Source: JBKECY01 sp047975025 (GTDB lineage Bacteria > Bacillota > Clostridia > Lachnospirales > Lachnospiraceae). Taken from it: 64,000 nucleotides of DNA. Shown in pieces: positions 32,850-42,354 of this stretch. The notes under the pieces were generated by a model that saw nothing but the letters and a program-made list of their open reading frames with translations, was not told where the DNA came from and did not search any database. The translations under genes were made by a program, and so were the position numbers. How positions within the stretch are numbered: position 1 is the stretch's first letter; every line of letters starts with the position of its first letter. The stretch covers positions 1 through 64,000 of the forward strand of contig JBKECY010000037.1 of assembly GCA_047975025.1 (NCBI GenBank), written 5' to 3'.

Positions 32850-35045
32850 ATGAGTAAAGTGATCAAGAAGAATAAAGCATTGGTAATAAAAGCTGTAATA
32901 GCATTACTGGCAATTGGAGGTGCAGTCTTTCTGTTGGGGGACGACGCACTTCCCTTTATGTCATGGTGGCTTATGATCTGGCTTCTGGGATGTGCCTTCA
33001 TGCCGCTTGCAGGATTACTTTTTGCCGGTTTTGATGACAAAGGCTGGATGTTTTCTAAAGTTTTGGGAATTCTGGTGACCGGCTACCTCACCTGGGTATT
33101 GGTGACAGCGGGGATTCTGCCATTTACACCCCTTAGCTGTACCATTATTACTGCGGTTTGTATCGTTGGATTTTTAGCAGCAGAAGTACTATTGACGAAG
33201 AAAGGCAAAAGCTCCTTCCCGATAAAAAAAGGAAACTTGATTTTCGGGGAAGAACTGATTTTCTTCGTTATATTTCTGATGTGGACCTATTTTACCGGGT
33301 TTCGACCGGCCGCCTATGGGACAGAAAAATTCATGGACTATGCGTTCATGGAAACCATGATGCGCAGTACGACGCTGCCGGCTCCGGATATGTGGTTCTC
33401 GGGGGAAGCAATCAATTACTATTATGGCGGACAGTATTTTGCAACGTTTCTGACCAAGCTGACACAGACCCACGTTGAGCAGACGTACCATATCATGCGG
33501 ACAATGGTCGCAGGGTTTGCTTTTGTGCTTCCTTTTTCAATCGTGCGCCAGATCTACAAGGACCGGGTCCTTGCAGACAAGCAGAAGCATAACTGGAAGA
33601 TTTCGACAGCAGCCGGTGTACTGGCAGGTGCGGCAGTTTCCATTGCCGGCAATATGCATTATGTGATCTATTCGATAGTACTGCCTGTCTTGCGCAAGAC
33701 ATTTCTGATCGAGGGTGAGTTCGAGGACTATTGGTTCGCGAATTCTACAAGATATATCGGGCACAATCCGCAGAATAATGATCGAACGATTCATGAGTTC
33801 CCGTCCTATTCGTTTTTTATTGCCGACCTGCATGCACATCTGGTAAATATTATGTTTGTGCTGCTGCTGATCGGAATCTTATATGCCTGGACGAAGAAGA
33901 AGAACACGAAGCGTCTGCTGGAGCCGGCCGTAATTGCGTCTGGTGTACTTGTAGGTGTTTTCCAGTGGACGAATACCTGGGATTCAGCCATTTATTACGT
34001 GGTGGCATGCGGGACCTTCTTCTTTGGTAATTTTTTAAAGCACAAAGATGATGCCAAAAAAGCGCTTGGAATTTCTGTAATCCAGTGGCTTGAGATTCTT
34101 GTGATTGCTGTGGTGGCATCGCTTCCATTCACGCTTCAGTTTGAATCCATGGCACAGGGAGTGGCATTGGCACAGAATCATTCTGCGTTCTATCAATTAT
34201 GTGTCTTGTGGGCGCTGCCCGTATTTCTTACCGTTTCCTATCTGGTATCAGTACTGCGTCCGCTGTTAAAACGCAGACAGACAAAATACTTTTTTTACCG
34301 GATTACAAAAAGCGACATGTTCATAGTCATTCTGGGACTTTGCGCGATTGGCTTAATCGTACTGCCCGAATTGGTCTATGTAAGGGATATCTACGAAACG
34401 ACAAGTGCAAGATCCAACACAATGTTCAAGCTGACCTATCAGGCCTACATTATGTTCGGAATGGTCATGGCGTATGCGGTCGTGCGGTTTATGAATGCTA
34501 AATTCAGCCGGATCAGAAAAATCATCGGTACGGCCGGTCTGGTCGGTATCCTGCTGACCTGTGGCTTTTTCGTGCATACAGTGCCGGTATGGTATGGTGC
34601 GGTATGGAAAAAAAGCGAGTATAAAGGCTTGAATGCCACTGCTTTCCTGTATGATGATTTCCCTGATGATGCCAATGCCATCTATTGGCTGAAGGACAAT
34701 ATTGAAGGTTCTCCGGTGGTGCTTGAAGCGAACGGGGATAGTTTCTCCAACTACAATCGTGTTTCCGCCATGACAGGACTGCCTACGGTGCTTGGCTGGT
34801 ATGTCCACGAATGGTTATGGAGAGATGACACGCCTACACTCGACCAGCGAGCTGAGGATATCAAGACAATCTATACCTCAACAGATACCCAGGCCGTCGA
34901 GGAGCTGATTGACAAGTATCAAATCTCCTATATCTTTGTGGGAAGTACGGAGAGAGAGAAATATCCCGAAATGAATGAAGATGCAATCAAAAATCTGGGT
35001 GAAGTTGTGTATGCAGATACGGCATTTATTGTAAAAGTTCGCTAG
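32850..35045 (+). CDS. DUF2298 (YYY) polytopic membrane protein
   Basis: A 731-residue membrane protein with about a dozen transmembrane segments. The diagnostic EAINYYYGGQYFATFLTKLT (YYY) motif lies near residue 190, with FHTFP-like HEFPSYSFFIADLHAHL about 330 and VFQWTNTWD. Its C-terminal soluble part has VVLEANGDSFSNYNRVSAMTGLPTVLGW. The family is GT-C-like and believed to act on lipid-linked sugars, but no activity is established. It is flanked by the GH18/DivIVA-like genes and tsaC. Confidence 0.85.
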   Translation: MSKVIKKNKALVIKAVIALLAIGGAVFLLGDDALPFMSWWLMIWLLGCAFMPLAGLLFAGFDDKGWMFSKVLGILVTGYLTWVLVTAGILPFTPLSCTIITAVCIVGFLAAEVLLTKKGKSSFPIKKGNLIFGEELIFFVIFLMWTYFTGFRPAAYGTEKFMDYAFMETMMRSTTLPAPDMWFSGEAINYYYGGQYFATFLTKLTQTHVEQTYHIMRTMVAGFAFVLPFSIVRQIYKDRVLADKQKHNWKISTAAGVLAGAAVSIAGNMHYVIYSIVLPVLRKTFLIEGEFEDYWFANSTRYIGHNPQNNDRTIHEFPSYSFFIADLHAHLVNIMFVLLLIGILYAWTKKKNTKRLLEPAVIASGVLVGVFQWTNTWDSAIYYVVACGTFFFGNFLKHKDDAKKALGISVIQWLEILVIAVVASLPFTLQFESMAQGVALAQNHSAFYQLCVLWALPVFLTVSYLVSVLRPLLKRRQTKYFFYRITKSDMFIVILGLCAIGLIVLPELVYVRDIYETTSARSNTMFKLTYQAYIMFGMVMAYAVVRFMNAKFSRIRKIIGTAGLVGILLTCGFFVHTVPVWYGAVWKKSEYKGLNATAFLYDDFPDDANAIYWLKDNIEGSPVVLEANGDSFSNYNRVSAMTGLPTVLGWYVHEWLWRDDTPTLDQRAEDIKTIYTSTDTQAVEELIDKYQISYIFVGSTEREKYPEMNEDAIKNLGEVVYADTAFIVKVR

Positions 35046-35069
35046 AGCATCAGATAAAGCGTGGTGAAA

Positions 35070-36125
35070 ATGAAAAAAAAGGCAACAATTGTAAAAATCG
35101 ACTCCGAACATATGGATGCTGAGGTCATTCGCAGGGCGGGGCGTATTATAAAAGACGGAGGGCTGGTAGCATTCCCGACAGAGACAGTCTATGGACTGGG
35201 CGGCAATGCACTGCAGGAGAGTTCCTCACGCAAGATTTATGCGGCGAAGGGGCGACCGTCCGATAATCCACTTATCGTACATATTTACAGAATGGAGGAT
35301 GTGGAGCGGCTGACAGACGAGGTTCCCGCCCAAGCCAGACAGGCCATGGAGCATTTCTGGCCGGGGCCGCTTACCGTAATCTTGCAAAAATCAGCAGAGG
35401 TTCCATATTCGACCACGGGAGGGCTGGAGACAGTCGCCATTCGTATGCCAAGCGATGCTGTGGCACTGGCACTGATTGAGGCAGCCGGAGGATTCGTATC
35501 GGCACCTAGTGCCAATACATCAGGACGACCCAGTCCTACACTGGCAGCGCATGTTGCCGAAGATCTGCAGGAACAGATCGATATGATTTTAGATGGCGGC
35601 ATGGTAGGAATCGGCCTGGAATCCACCATTGTAGATTTTACGCAGACAATACCGACGATACTGCGACCGGGCTATATTACACAGACGATGCTGGAGGCGG
35701 TGCTAGGAGAGGTGAAGTACGCCCGGCTCTTGCCGGAGGAAGAGGCACGGTCCAAGCCAAGGGCACCGGGGATGAAATACACGCATTATGCACCGAAAGC
35801 GCCGCTCACTATTGTAGAGGGCGTACCCGAAGCCGTAGTGGAATATATTAATCAACAAATAGAGATGCGCAGACTCCAAGGAGAGCAGACCGGCGTTATG
35901 ACGACGGAGGAATCTCTGGGAAGCTACCCGCATGCTATTGTAAAAAGTCTGGGGGACCGGACGAGTGAAGCAAGTATTGCACTGCATCTCTATGAAGTGC
36001 TGCGTCAGTTTGATGAAAGCAGTGTGACACAGATCTATTCAGAAGAATTCTCGTCGGCCGGTATTGGCAAGGCCGTCAGGAACCGCCTGCTAAAAGCAGC
36101 GGGTCACCATATAATGCATGTATAG
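35070..36125 (+). CDS. tsaC: L-threonylcarbamoyladenylate synthase (Sua5/YwlC type)
   Basis: A 351-residue protein. The TsaC domain (about 10-205) has GGLVAFPTETVYGLGGNAL, AKGRPSDNPLIVH, FWPGPLTVIL, VAIRMPSDAVAL and SAPSANTSGRPSPT. A C-terminal Sua5 domain follows after a PGMKYTHYAPKAPL linker. It makes threonylcarbamoyl-AMP for the t6A37 tRNA modification. ATG 35070 is preferred: the GTG codons at 35061 and 35064 lie in the ribosome binding region. The next gene overlaps only by its upstream extension. Confidence 0.93.
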   Translation: MKKKATIVKIDSEHMDAEVIRRAGRIIKDGGLVAFPTETVYGLGGNALQESSSRKIYAAKGRPSDNPLIVHIYRMEDVERLTDEVPAQARQAMEHFWPGPLTVILQKSAEVPYSTTGGLETVAIRMPSDAVALALIEAAGGFVSAPSANTSGRPSPTLAAHVAEDLQEQIDMILDGGMVGIGLESTIVDFTQTIPTILRPGYITQTMLEAVLGEVKYARLLPEEEARSKPRAPGMKYTHYAPKAPLTIVEGVPEAVVEYINQQIEMRRLQGEQTGVMTTEESLGSYPHAIVKSLGDRTSEASIALHLYEVLRQFDESSVTQIYSEEFSSAGIGKAVRNRLLKAAGHHIMHV

Positions 36126-36138
36126 AAAGGTGGTACCT

Positions 36139-36624
36139 ATGTCTGATAAGAGAACAGATTATATTACATGGGATGAGTATTTTATGGGGGTGGCAATGCT
36201 CTCCGGCATGCGTTCTAAGGACCCGAGTTCGCAGGTGGGTGCCTGCATTGTTAGTGAGGACAACAAAATATTGTCGATGGGCTATAACGGATTTCCGCGC
36301 GGCTGCTCTGATGACGAGTTTCCATGGAACCGCGATGCCATAGGTATGGATTCAAAATACTTGTACGTTACACATAGTGAACTCAACGCTATTTTGAATT
36401 ATGCGGGCGGCAGTCTGGAGGGCGCCAAGATTTATGTTTCTTTGTTCCCCTGCAATGAATGTGCAAAAGCAATCATTCAGGCAGGAATCAAGACCATCAT
36501 TTATGATTCGGATAAGTATGAATCGACGGATAGTGTCATGGCTTCCAAGCGGATGCTCAATGCCGCAGGGGTACGTTACTATCACTACAATCGAACAAAT
36601 AGGGAAATATTGATTAAAGTTTAG
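36139..36624 (+). CDS. Deoxycytidylate (dCMP) deaminase, ComEB-like
   Basis: A 161-residue zinc deaminase. The zinc/catalytic motif is HSELNAILN (His and Glu, with Ser instead of the usual Ala), and PCNEC carries the two zinc cysteines. [17 protein letters not shown] and GYNGFPRG are family marks. It converts dCMP to dUMP for thymidylate synthesis. ATG 36139 follows AAAGGTGG. It sits between tsaC and proS in one run. Confidence 0.92.
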   Translation: MSDKRTDYITWDEYFMGVAMLSGMRSKDPSSQVGACIVSEDNKILSMGYNGFPRGCSDDEFPWNRDAIGMDSKYLYVTHSELNAILNYAGGSLEGAKIYVSLFPCNECAKAIIQAGIKTIIYDSDKYESTDSVMASKRMLNAAGVRYYHYNRTNREILIKV

Positions 36625-36638
36625 TTTTGGAGGAAATC

Positions 36639-38078
36639 ATGGCAAAGGATAAGAAACTTGTAGAGGCAATTACATCCATGGAGGACGATTTTGCCCAATG
36701 GTATACGGATGTTGTTAAAAAGGCAGAGTTAATGGATTACACCAGTGTGAAAGGCTGCATGGTCATAAAGCCGGCTGGTTATGCAATCTGGGAAAATATA
36801 CAGGCCGAGCTTGACAGACGGTTTAAAGAAACAGGAGTAGAGAATGTATATATGCCTATGTTCATTCCGGAGAGCCTGCTGCAAAAAGAGAAGGATCACG
36901 TGGAAGGATTCGCACCGGAGGTAGCCTGGGTAACGCATGGGGGACTCGAGCCGCTGCAGGAGCGCCTGTGTGTGCGACCGACGTCAGAGACCCTGTTCTG
37001 TGATTTCTATGCAAAAGAGATCCAGTCCTATCGCGACCTGCCTAAGAATTACAACCAATGGTGTTCCGTAGTGCGCTGGGAGAAGACGACGCGTCCGTTC
37101 CTGCGTTCTCGTGAATTCTTATGGCAGGAAGGCCATACCGCACATGCAACCGCACAGGAAGCGCAGGAGCGCACGATACAGATGCTCAACGTGTATGCGG
37201 ATTTTTGCGAAGAGATTCTGGCAATACCGGTCGTACGCGGACAGAAGACAGATAAGGAAAAATTTGCCGGTGCTGAAGCCACCTATACAATTGAGTCTTT
37301 GATGCATGACGGAAAAGCATTGCAGTCAGGCACCAGCCATAACTTTGGAGATGGATTCGCTAAGGCTTTTGGAATACAGTATTCAGACAAAGAGAACAAG
37401 CTGCAATACGTGCATCAGACCTCCTGGGGGATGACGACCCGCATGATTGGCGCCATTATCATGGTACATGGTGATGACAGCGGATTGGTGCTGCCGCCAC
37501 GAATTGCACCTGTACAGGTGGCTGTGGTTCCGATTCAACAGAAAAAAGACGGTGTACTGGATAAGGCACAGGAACTTTCAGCAGCGCTTCGCGCCGCCGG
37601 TGTACGTGTCAAAGTTGATGATTCCGACAAAAGTCCGGGCTGGAAATTCTCTGAGCAGGAGATGCGGGGAATACCGGTACGTATAGAATGCGGTCCGAAG
37701 GACATTGAGAATGGTCAGGTCGTGATCGTCCGCAGAGATACCAGAGAAAAGCAGATTGTGGGATTTGCTGATGTAACGGGGACAATTCAGACAGTATTAG
37801 AAGATATACAGGCGGCCATGCTGCAGCGTGCTTCGGCTCATCTGCAGGCGCACACATATACCGCAGGTGATTATGAAGAATTCAAGTCAACAGTAGAAAG
37901 CCGCCCGGGATTTGTCAAAGCTATGTGGTGCGGTGATCAGGCGTGCGAAGATAAAATCAAAGAGGATACACAGGCGACGTCACGTTGTATACCGTTTGAT
38001 GAAGCTGCGGTCTCTGATACCTGCGTTTGCTGCGGCAAAAAAGCAGCACACATGGTGTATTGGGGCCGGGCTTACTAG
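36639..38078 (+). CDS. proS: Proline--tRNA ligase (archaeal/eukaryote-like ProS type)
   Basis: A 479-residue class II synthetase without the bacterial insertion domain. Motif 2 and 3 regions are [45 protein letters not shown] and [23 protein letters not shown]-terminal anticodon-binding domain and zinc-type [12 protein letters not shown]...CVCCGKKA ending follow, as in the archaeal-type enzyme. ATG 36639 follows GGAGGA; a TTG extension includes that site. Confidence 0.95.
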   Translation: MAKDKKLVEAITSMEDDFAQWYTDVVKKAELMDYTSVKGCMVIKPAGYAIWENIQAELDRRFKETGVENVYMPMFIPESLLQKEKDHVEGFAPEVAWVTHGGLEPLQERLCVRPTSETLFCDFYAKEIQSYRDLPKNYNQWCSVVRWEKTTRPFLRSREFLWQEGHTAHATAQEAQERTIQMLNVYADFCEEILAIPVVRGQKTDKEKFAGAEATYTIESLMHDGKALQSGTSHNFGDGFAKAFGIQYSDKENKLQYVHQTSWGMTTRMIGAIIMVHGDDSGLVLPPRIAPVQVAVVPIQQKKDGVLDKAQELSAALRAAGVRVKVDDSDKSPGWKFSEQEMRGIPVRIECGPKDIENGQVVIVRRDTREKQIVGFADVTGTIQTVLEDIQAAMLQRASAHLQAHTYTAGDYEEFKSTVESRPGFVKAMWCGDQACEDKIKEDTQATSRCIPFDEAAVSDTCVCCGKKAAHMVYWGRAY

Positions 38079-38088
38079 GAGAGGTTCT

Positions 38089-39324
38089 GTGAACACTAAG
38101 ATTGAAATTCCGCCAAATGCGCGGCAGATTTTACAAGTGCTGGAGGAAAATGGTTATGAGGGGTATGTCGTAGGCGGTTGTGTGAGGGATGCCTTGATGC
38201 ATCGTATTCCGGATGACTGGGATATTGCGACCTCTGCCACACCCCAGCAGGTCAAGGCACTGTTTCGGCGGACTGTTGAAACAGGAATCAGTCATGGCAC
38301 CATTACTGTGCTGCAAAAGAAGGAAGCCTATGAAGTGACAACCTACCGGATCGATGGAACCTATGAGGATCATCGCCATCCGTCGGAAGTGATTTTCTCA
38401 ACAGATATCACCCGAGACCTGACGCGCAGAGACTTCACAATTAATGCAATGGCCTATAATGATACGGCCGGATTGATTGATGTGTTCGGAGGACGCAAGG
38501 ATTTAGAGGCCGGTATCATACGCTGTGTGGGAAATCCCAGAGAACGCTTTGATGAAGATGCCCTGCGGGTACTGCGTGCCGTACGGTTTGCAGCACAGTT
38601 GGGATTTACGATTGAGCCGAAGACTTTAGAGGCGGTTTACGAGATGGTCGACACTCTTGCCTACGTAAGCAAGGAACGGGTGCGGGTTGAGTTATGTAAA
38701 CTTCTGCTGTCAGAGCATCCGGACACAGTCCGGCTTTTGTCTGCTACGGGAATGCTGCGGTTGATCCTGAAGCGGGAATGCCAGGTTACAGAAAAGATGC
38801 TGGACTTACTGCAGTCTTCTCCGAAAGATCTGCTGCTTCGGCTTAGTATATTACTGCGTTCATTTTCGGAAGAGGAAGTTCAGACGCTTCTGCGGGAGCT
38901 TAGGTTTGATAATGTCACTTTGAAGAAGACGTCGCGTCTGGTGGCTCTGTACGATCTGAAGATCGAAGATAGTGCCCCGGGTGTGCGAAAAGCAGTGTAT
39001 TTGGCAGGACCGGAGCTGTTCGAGCGGCTGCTTCTGCTCCAAACGCTGGAGGCGGCTTATACAGGGGATACGAAGCAAGAAACAGTGCTTGCTCATATCC
39101 GGCATATCTATGGAGAAATCCTCCGGAAGAACGAATGTATCAGTATGCAGATGCTCAAAATCAGCGGGCGGGATTTGCTGGCACTGGGAGCAGATCAGGG
39201 TACTGTTATCGGTGAGATACTGCAAAGTCTGCTGGAAGAAGTACTGGAAGATACCGCGAAGAACACCCCTGCGTATTTGCAGCAGCGGGCGCAGGAGATG
39301 ATTGAAAGACACCGGTCAATGTAA
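38089..39324 (+). CDS. CCA tRNA nucleotidyltransferase / poly(A) polymerase family
   Basis: A 411-residue class II nucleotidyltransferase. The nucleotide site GYVVGGCVRDALM and metal motif DDWDIATSA are near residues 22-45. Motifs RDLTRRDFTINAMAY, GNPRERFDEDALRVLRAVRFAAQLGF and a helical C-terminus follow. It repairs or adds the CCA end of tRNAs; this genome needs it, since the tRNA-Gly at 50687-50759 lacks an encoded CCA. GTG 38089 follows GGAGAGG. The frame extends further upstream into proS but that part is not coding. Confidence 0.92.
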   Translation: MNTKIEIPPNARQILQVLEENGYEGYVVGGCVRDALMHRIPDDWDIATSATPQQVKALFRRTVETGISHGTITVLQKKEAYEVTTYRIDGTYEDHRHPSEVIFSTDITRDLTRRDFTINAMAYNDTAGLIDVFGGRKDLEAGIIRCVGNPRERFDEDALRVLRAVRFAAQLGFTIEPKTLEAVYEMVDTLAYVSKERVRVELCKLLLSEHPDTVRLLSATGMLRLILKRECQVTEKMLDLLQSSPKDLLLRLSILLRSFSEEEVQTLLRELRFDNVTLKKTSRLVALYDLKIEDSAPGVRKAVYLAGPELFERLLLLQTLEAAYTGDTKQETVLAHIRHIYGEILRKNECISMQMLKISGRDLLALGADQGTVIGEILQSLLEEVLEDTAKNTPAYLQQRAQEMIERHRSM

Positions 39325-39393
39325 AATGCAGCTTGTTTTGATTTTTAGGCAGGAATAGTATATAATCTAGGAAAAAAGCAAAGGGGAAATCAT

Positions 39394-41133
39394 ATGGATT
39401 ACAAGAGTATATATCAGGAATGGCTGAGCAATCCTTATTTTGATGAAGCAACCAAAGAAGAACTTAGAGCAATCGAGACAGATGATCATGAAATCAAGGA
39501 ACGATTCTATAAAGAACTGGAATTTGGAACTGCCGGTCTTCGGGGTATCATCGGAGCAGGAACGAACCGGATGAATCCCTATGTTATCAGGAAGACGACA
39601 CAGGGGCTGGCTAATTACATCAAATCCGTCGGGAAAGAAGCCGCAGGTGTGGTCATAGCATATGATTCCCGCCGTATGTCACCGGAATTTGCACAGGAAG
39701 CGGCATTGTGCCTGGCGGCCAATGGAATTAAGGCCTATATCTTCGAATCACTGCGTCCGACACCGGAGCTTTCGTTTGCCGTACGCTCTCTGAAAGCAGT
39801 GGCAGGAATCAATATTACGGCCAGCCATAATCCACCGGAATACAACGGATACAAGGTGTATTGGGAGGATGGCGCACAGATTACGCCTCCGCACGATACC
39901 GGAATTATGAAAGAAGTAAGTCTGGTAACTGATTTTGCAAAAGTCAGGACAATGGAGCTGGCACAGGCGGAAGCCGCCGGTCTGTATGAAGTCATCGGAA
40001 GTGCAATTGATGATGCTTATATGGCAGAGCTTAAGAAACAGATTCTGCATCAGGAAGCAATCGACGCGCAGGGAGATTCTCTGAAAATTGTCTATACACC
40101 GCTGCATGGTACGGGTAATCTGCCGGCACGCAGAATCTTAAAGGAAATCGGATTTAAAAATGTCTATGTTGTCAAGGAGCAGGAGCTTCCCGACGGTGAG
40201 TTTCCTACGGTCAGCTATCCAAATCCGGAAGCGGAAGAGGCATTTACGTTAGGCCTGGCACTGGCGAAGGAAGTGGATGCGGATTTAGTATTGGCTACGG
40301 ACCCGGATGCAGATCGTCTGGGGGTACGTGTCAAAGACAGTCAGGGTATCTATCATGACCTGACAGGCAACATGTCAGGCAGTCTTCTGGCTGATTACGT
40401 TGTAGGGCAGCGCAAAGCATTGCATGGTCTGCCGCAGGACGGTGCAATCATTAAGTCGATTGTTACCACAAATCTGGCGGATGCGATAGCCAGACATTAT
40501 GGTGTTAAGCTGATTGAAGTGCTTACCGGTTTTAAGTTCATTGGATTGGAAATGCTGCGCTTTGAAGAGACCGGAGAAGGGACATATCTGTTCGGTTTTG
40601 AGGAAAGCTATGGCTGCCTGATCGGAACGTATGCACGTGATAAGGATGCGATTGTTGCAACAATGGCCTTATGCGAGGCGGCGGCCTATTACAAGACACA
40701 GGGCAAGACACTTTGGGATGCCATGCTTGCTATTTATGAGAGAGACGGCTTCTACAAGGAAGATGTGCAGGCTATTACGTTAAGCGGTATTGAAGGTCTG
40801 CAGAAAATCAAAGGTATCATGGGGTATCTACGAGAGAATCCTCCGGTACAGATTGGAAGTTATGCAATTCATTCCGTACGGGATTATGCCGCCGGAACTG
40901 TTACAAATACCAGAACTCAGGAGGTTACGCCAACAGGGCTGCCATCTTCTGATGTGCTCTACTACGACCTGCAAGACGATGCGTGGATCTGTGTGCGTCC
41001 GTCAGGAACAGAACCTAAAGTCAAATTTTATTATGGCATCAAAGGAACTTCACTGGAAGACAGTGAAGAGAAATCAAAAGCACTCGGAAAAAGTGTGCTG
41101 GCCATTGCAGATTCAATACTAAATCAGTTATAA
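39394..41133 (+). CDS. Phosphoglucomutase/phosphomannomutase (alpha-PGM)
   Basis: A 579-residue alpha-D-phosphohexomutase of the long PgcA/PGM2 type. It has GTAGLRGIIGAGTNRMN, the catalytic phosphoserine loop ITASHNPPEYNGYK, the metal loop ATDPDADRLGV, the sugar loop FGFEESYGCL and the phosphate loop RPSGTEPKVKFY. It interconverts glucose-1-P and glucose-6-P, linking to glycogen and envelope sugars. It has its own AAAGGGG site 14 bases before ATG 39394. Confidence 0.93.
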   Translation: MDYKSIYQEWLSNPYFDEATKEELRAIETDDHEIKERFYKELEFGTAGLRGIIGAGTNRMNPYVIRKTTQGLANYIKSVGKEAAGVVIAYDSRRMSPEFAQEAALCLAANGIKAYIFESLRPTPELSFAVRSLKAVAGINITASHNPPEYNGYKVYWEDGAQITPPHDTGIMKEVSLVTDFAKVRTMELAQAEAAGLYEVIGSAIDDAYMAELKKQILHQEAIDAQGDSLKIVYTPLHGTGNLPARRILKEIGFKNVYVVKEQELPDGEFPTVSYPNPEAEEAFTLGLALAKEVDADLVLATDPDADRLGVRVKDSQGIYHDLTGNMSGSLLADYVVGQRKALHGLPQDGAIIKSIVTTNLADAIARHYGVKLIEVLTGFKFIGLEMLRFEETGEGTYLFGFEESYGCLIGTYARDKDAIVATMALCEAAAYYKTQGKTLWDAMLAIYERDGFYKEDVQAITLSGIEGLQKIKGIMGYLRENPPVQIGSYAIHSVRDYAAGTVTNTRTQEVTPTGLPSSDVLYYDLQDDAWICVRPSGTEPKVKFYYGIKGTSLEDSEEKSKALGKSVLAIADSILNQL

Positions 41134-41227
41134 AATAGTGCAAAACGGCAAACTTAAGACGAAGTGGGGAAATATGGACAAATATGACCGTTTTTGTGCC
41201 GTAAAACACCAAAAGTGTTGAAAAACC

Positions 41228-41256
41228 TTGACATTTCGCGCTAAAAGGTTTATAAA
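41228..41256 (+). promoter_or_regulatory. Promoter of the HU gene
   Basis: TTGACA (41228-41233), 17 bp, TATAAA (41251-41256), about 65 bases upstream of the hup start. Confidence 0.82.
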
Positions 41257-41321
41257 TAGGATTAGAGTCTGCTATATAACGTAGCTCATAGAACGAATGT
41301 TTATTAATAGGAGGAAATACC

Positions 41322-41600
41322 ATGAACAAAGCAGAATTAGTAGCAGCTGTAACGCAGGATACTAACTTAACAAAGAAAGACGTTGAATTAGTCCTGAAAT
41401 CATTTACAGATGTTGTTTCTAACGAACTAAAGGACGGCGGAAAAATCCAATTGGTAGGCTTCGGTACTTTTGAAGTATCTGAGAGAGCATCCAGAACTGG
41501 AAGAAATCCTCAAACCGGAGAAGCAATTACATTGAAAGCTTCTAAGACTCCTAAATTTAAAGCAGGAAAAGCATTAAAAGATCTGGTTAATAACAAATAA
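41322..41600 (+). CDS. hup: HU family DNA-binding protein
   Basis: A 92-residue HU: MNKAELVAAV, FTDVVSNELKDGGKIQLVGFGTFEVSERA-type core, the DNA-binding arm RTGRNPQTGEAI and the C-terminal KTPKFKAGKALKD helix. It is a nucleoid-compacting dimer that binds DNA with little sequence preference. AGGAGGAAA precedes the ATG. It is separated from rqcP by a short terminator. Confidence 0.97.
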   Translation: MNKAELVAAVTQDTNLTKKDVELVLKSFTDVVSNELKDGGKIQLVGFGTFEVSERASRTGRNPQTGEAITLKASKTPKFKAGKALKDLVNNK

Positions 41601-41613
41601 GAAAGATACCAAG

Positions 41614-41639
41614 AGGAGGACGTCAGGTTCTCCTTTTTT
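41614..41639 (+). terminator. Intrinsic terminator after hup
   Basis: A short stem of GGAGGAC with GTTCTCC (one G-T pair) is followed by six T (41634-41639). It may be partial, since the rqcP run follows with no evident new promoter. Confidence 0.6.
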
Positions 41640-41649
41640 GTGAGGGAAG

Positions 41650-41889
41650 ATGAGATTAGATAAATATCTGAAAATAACACGTATTATTAAGCGCCGTACC
41701 GTAGCGAATGAGGCTTGTGACGCAGGACGTGTCAAGGTCAATGGGAAAACAGCAAAAGCCTCGGTCAATGTCAAGGTCGGCGACCTGATAGAAATCAGTC
41801 TGGGCAGCAAGCTGGTAAAAATTGAAGTACTGGAAATCAAAGAGACTGCCAAAAAAGAAGAAAGCGAAAAATTATTCCGCTACCTCTAA
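41650..41889 (+). CDS. rqcP: S4-domain RNA-binding protein RqcP (YabO)
   Basis: A 79-residue S4 protein: MRLDKYLKITRIIKRRTVAN, CDAGRVKVNGKTAKASVNVKVGD. RqcP binds stalled 50S subunits and supports alanine tailing by RqcH in ribosome quality control. It occupies the usual position after hup. In spore-formers yabP and yabQ follow; here the next gene is ftsB-like instead. The C-terminus is short, Lys/Glu-rich. Confidence 0.93.
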   Translation: MRLDKYLKITRIIKRRTVANEACDAGRVKVNGKTAKASVNVKVGDLIEISLGSKLVKIEVLEIKETAKKEESEKLFRYL

Positions 41890-41966
41890 TATATAGTTGA
41901 TTTTTTCAACAGAACACTGTATTATAAAAGAATATAACCATAAGTGTTCAACAAGGGAGTTGTGTC

Positions 41967-42272
41967 GTGAGCAGACTAGCACGCAAAGAGTCAAGAAGAA
42001 AGAATAAAGTAGCGATGCTGTGCATTGTTCTAATCGTTTTTACGATACTGGGGGCTATGTTTCTTCATGGTCGCAATTTAAATGCGCAAATTATTGATTA
42101 TGCGGAAAAAGAAAGCACTCTTCAGGAACAGATCGATCAGGAGACAACCAGAACGACTGAGATTGATGAAGAGAAAGAATATATGCAGACACATGAGTAT
42201 GCAGAAGAAGTTGCCAGAAATAAACTGGGAATGGTAAAGGATAACGAGCTTTATTTTAAACAGGTAGAGTAA
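41967..42272 (+). CDS. FtsB/DivIC-family septum formation initiator
   Basis: A 101-residue protein with a basic N-terminus, one transmembrane helix (about 16-38), a coiled coil (about 40-75) and the closing YAEEVARNKLGMVKDNELYF motif of FtsB/DivIC. It acts with FtsL and FtsQ/DivIB in the divisome. The start is GTG 41967 behind AAGGGAG. Confidence 0.9.
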   Translation: MSRLARKESRRKNKVAMLCIVLIVFTILGAMFLHGRNLNAQIIDYAEKESTLQEQIDQETTRTTEIDEEKEYMQTHEYAEEVARNKLGMVKDNELYFKQVE

Positions 42273-42287
42273 ACCGTACTATATATT

Positions 42288-42335
42288 ACAAATGCCATGT
42301 CCTTGAGCAGCATTGCTTGAGGCCATGGCATTTGT
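42288..42335 (+). repeat. 12-bp inverted repeat between ftsB and tilS
   Basis: Perfect inverted repeat ACAAATGCCATG (42288-42299) / CATGGCATTTGT (42324-42335) with a 24-nt loop and no T-run. It could be a weak terminator, an mRNA processing site or a leader element for tilS. Confidence 0.55.
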
Positions 42336-42354
42336 AACGAAGCGGAGGAAATAA

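Noticed and set aside
37912..38088. Longer N-terminus for the CCA-adding enzyme overlapping proS
   Set aside because: The region codes for the ProS C-terminus in another frame, and GTG 38089 has a proper GGAGAGG site and the family-typical start.
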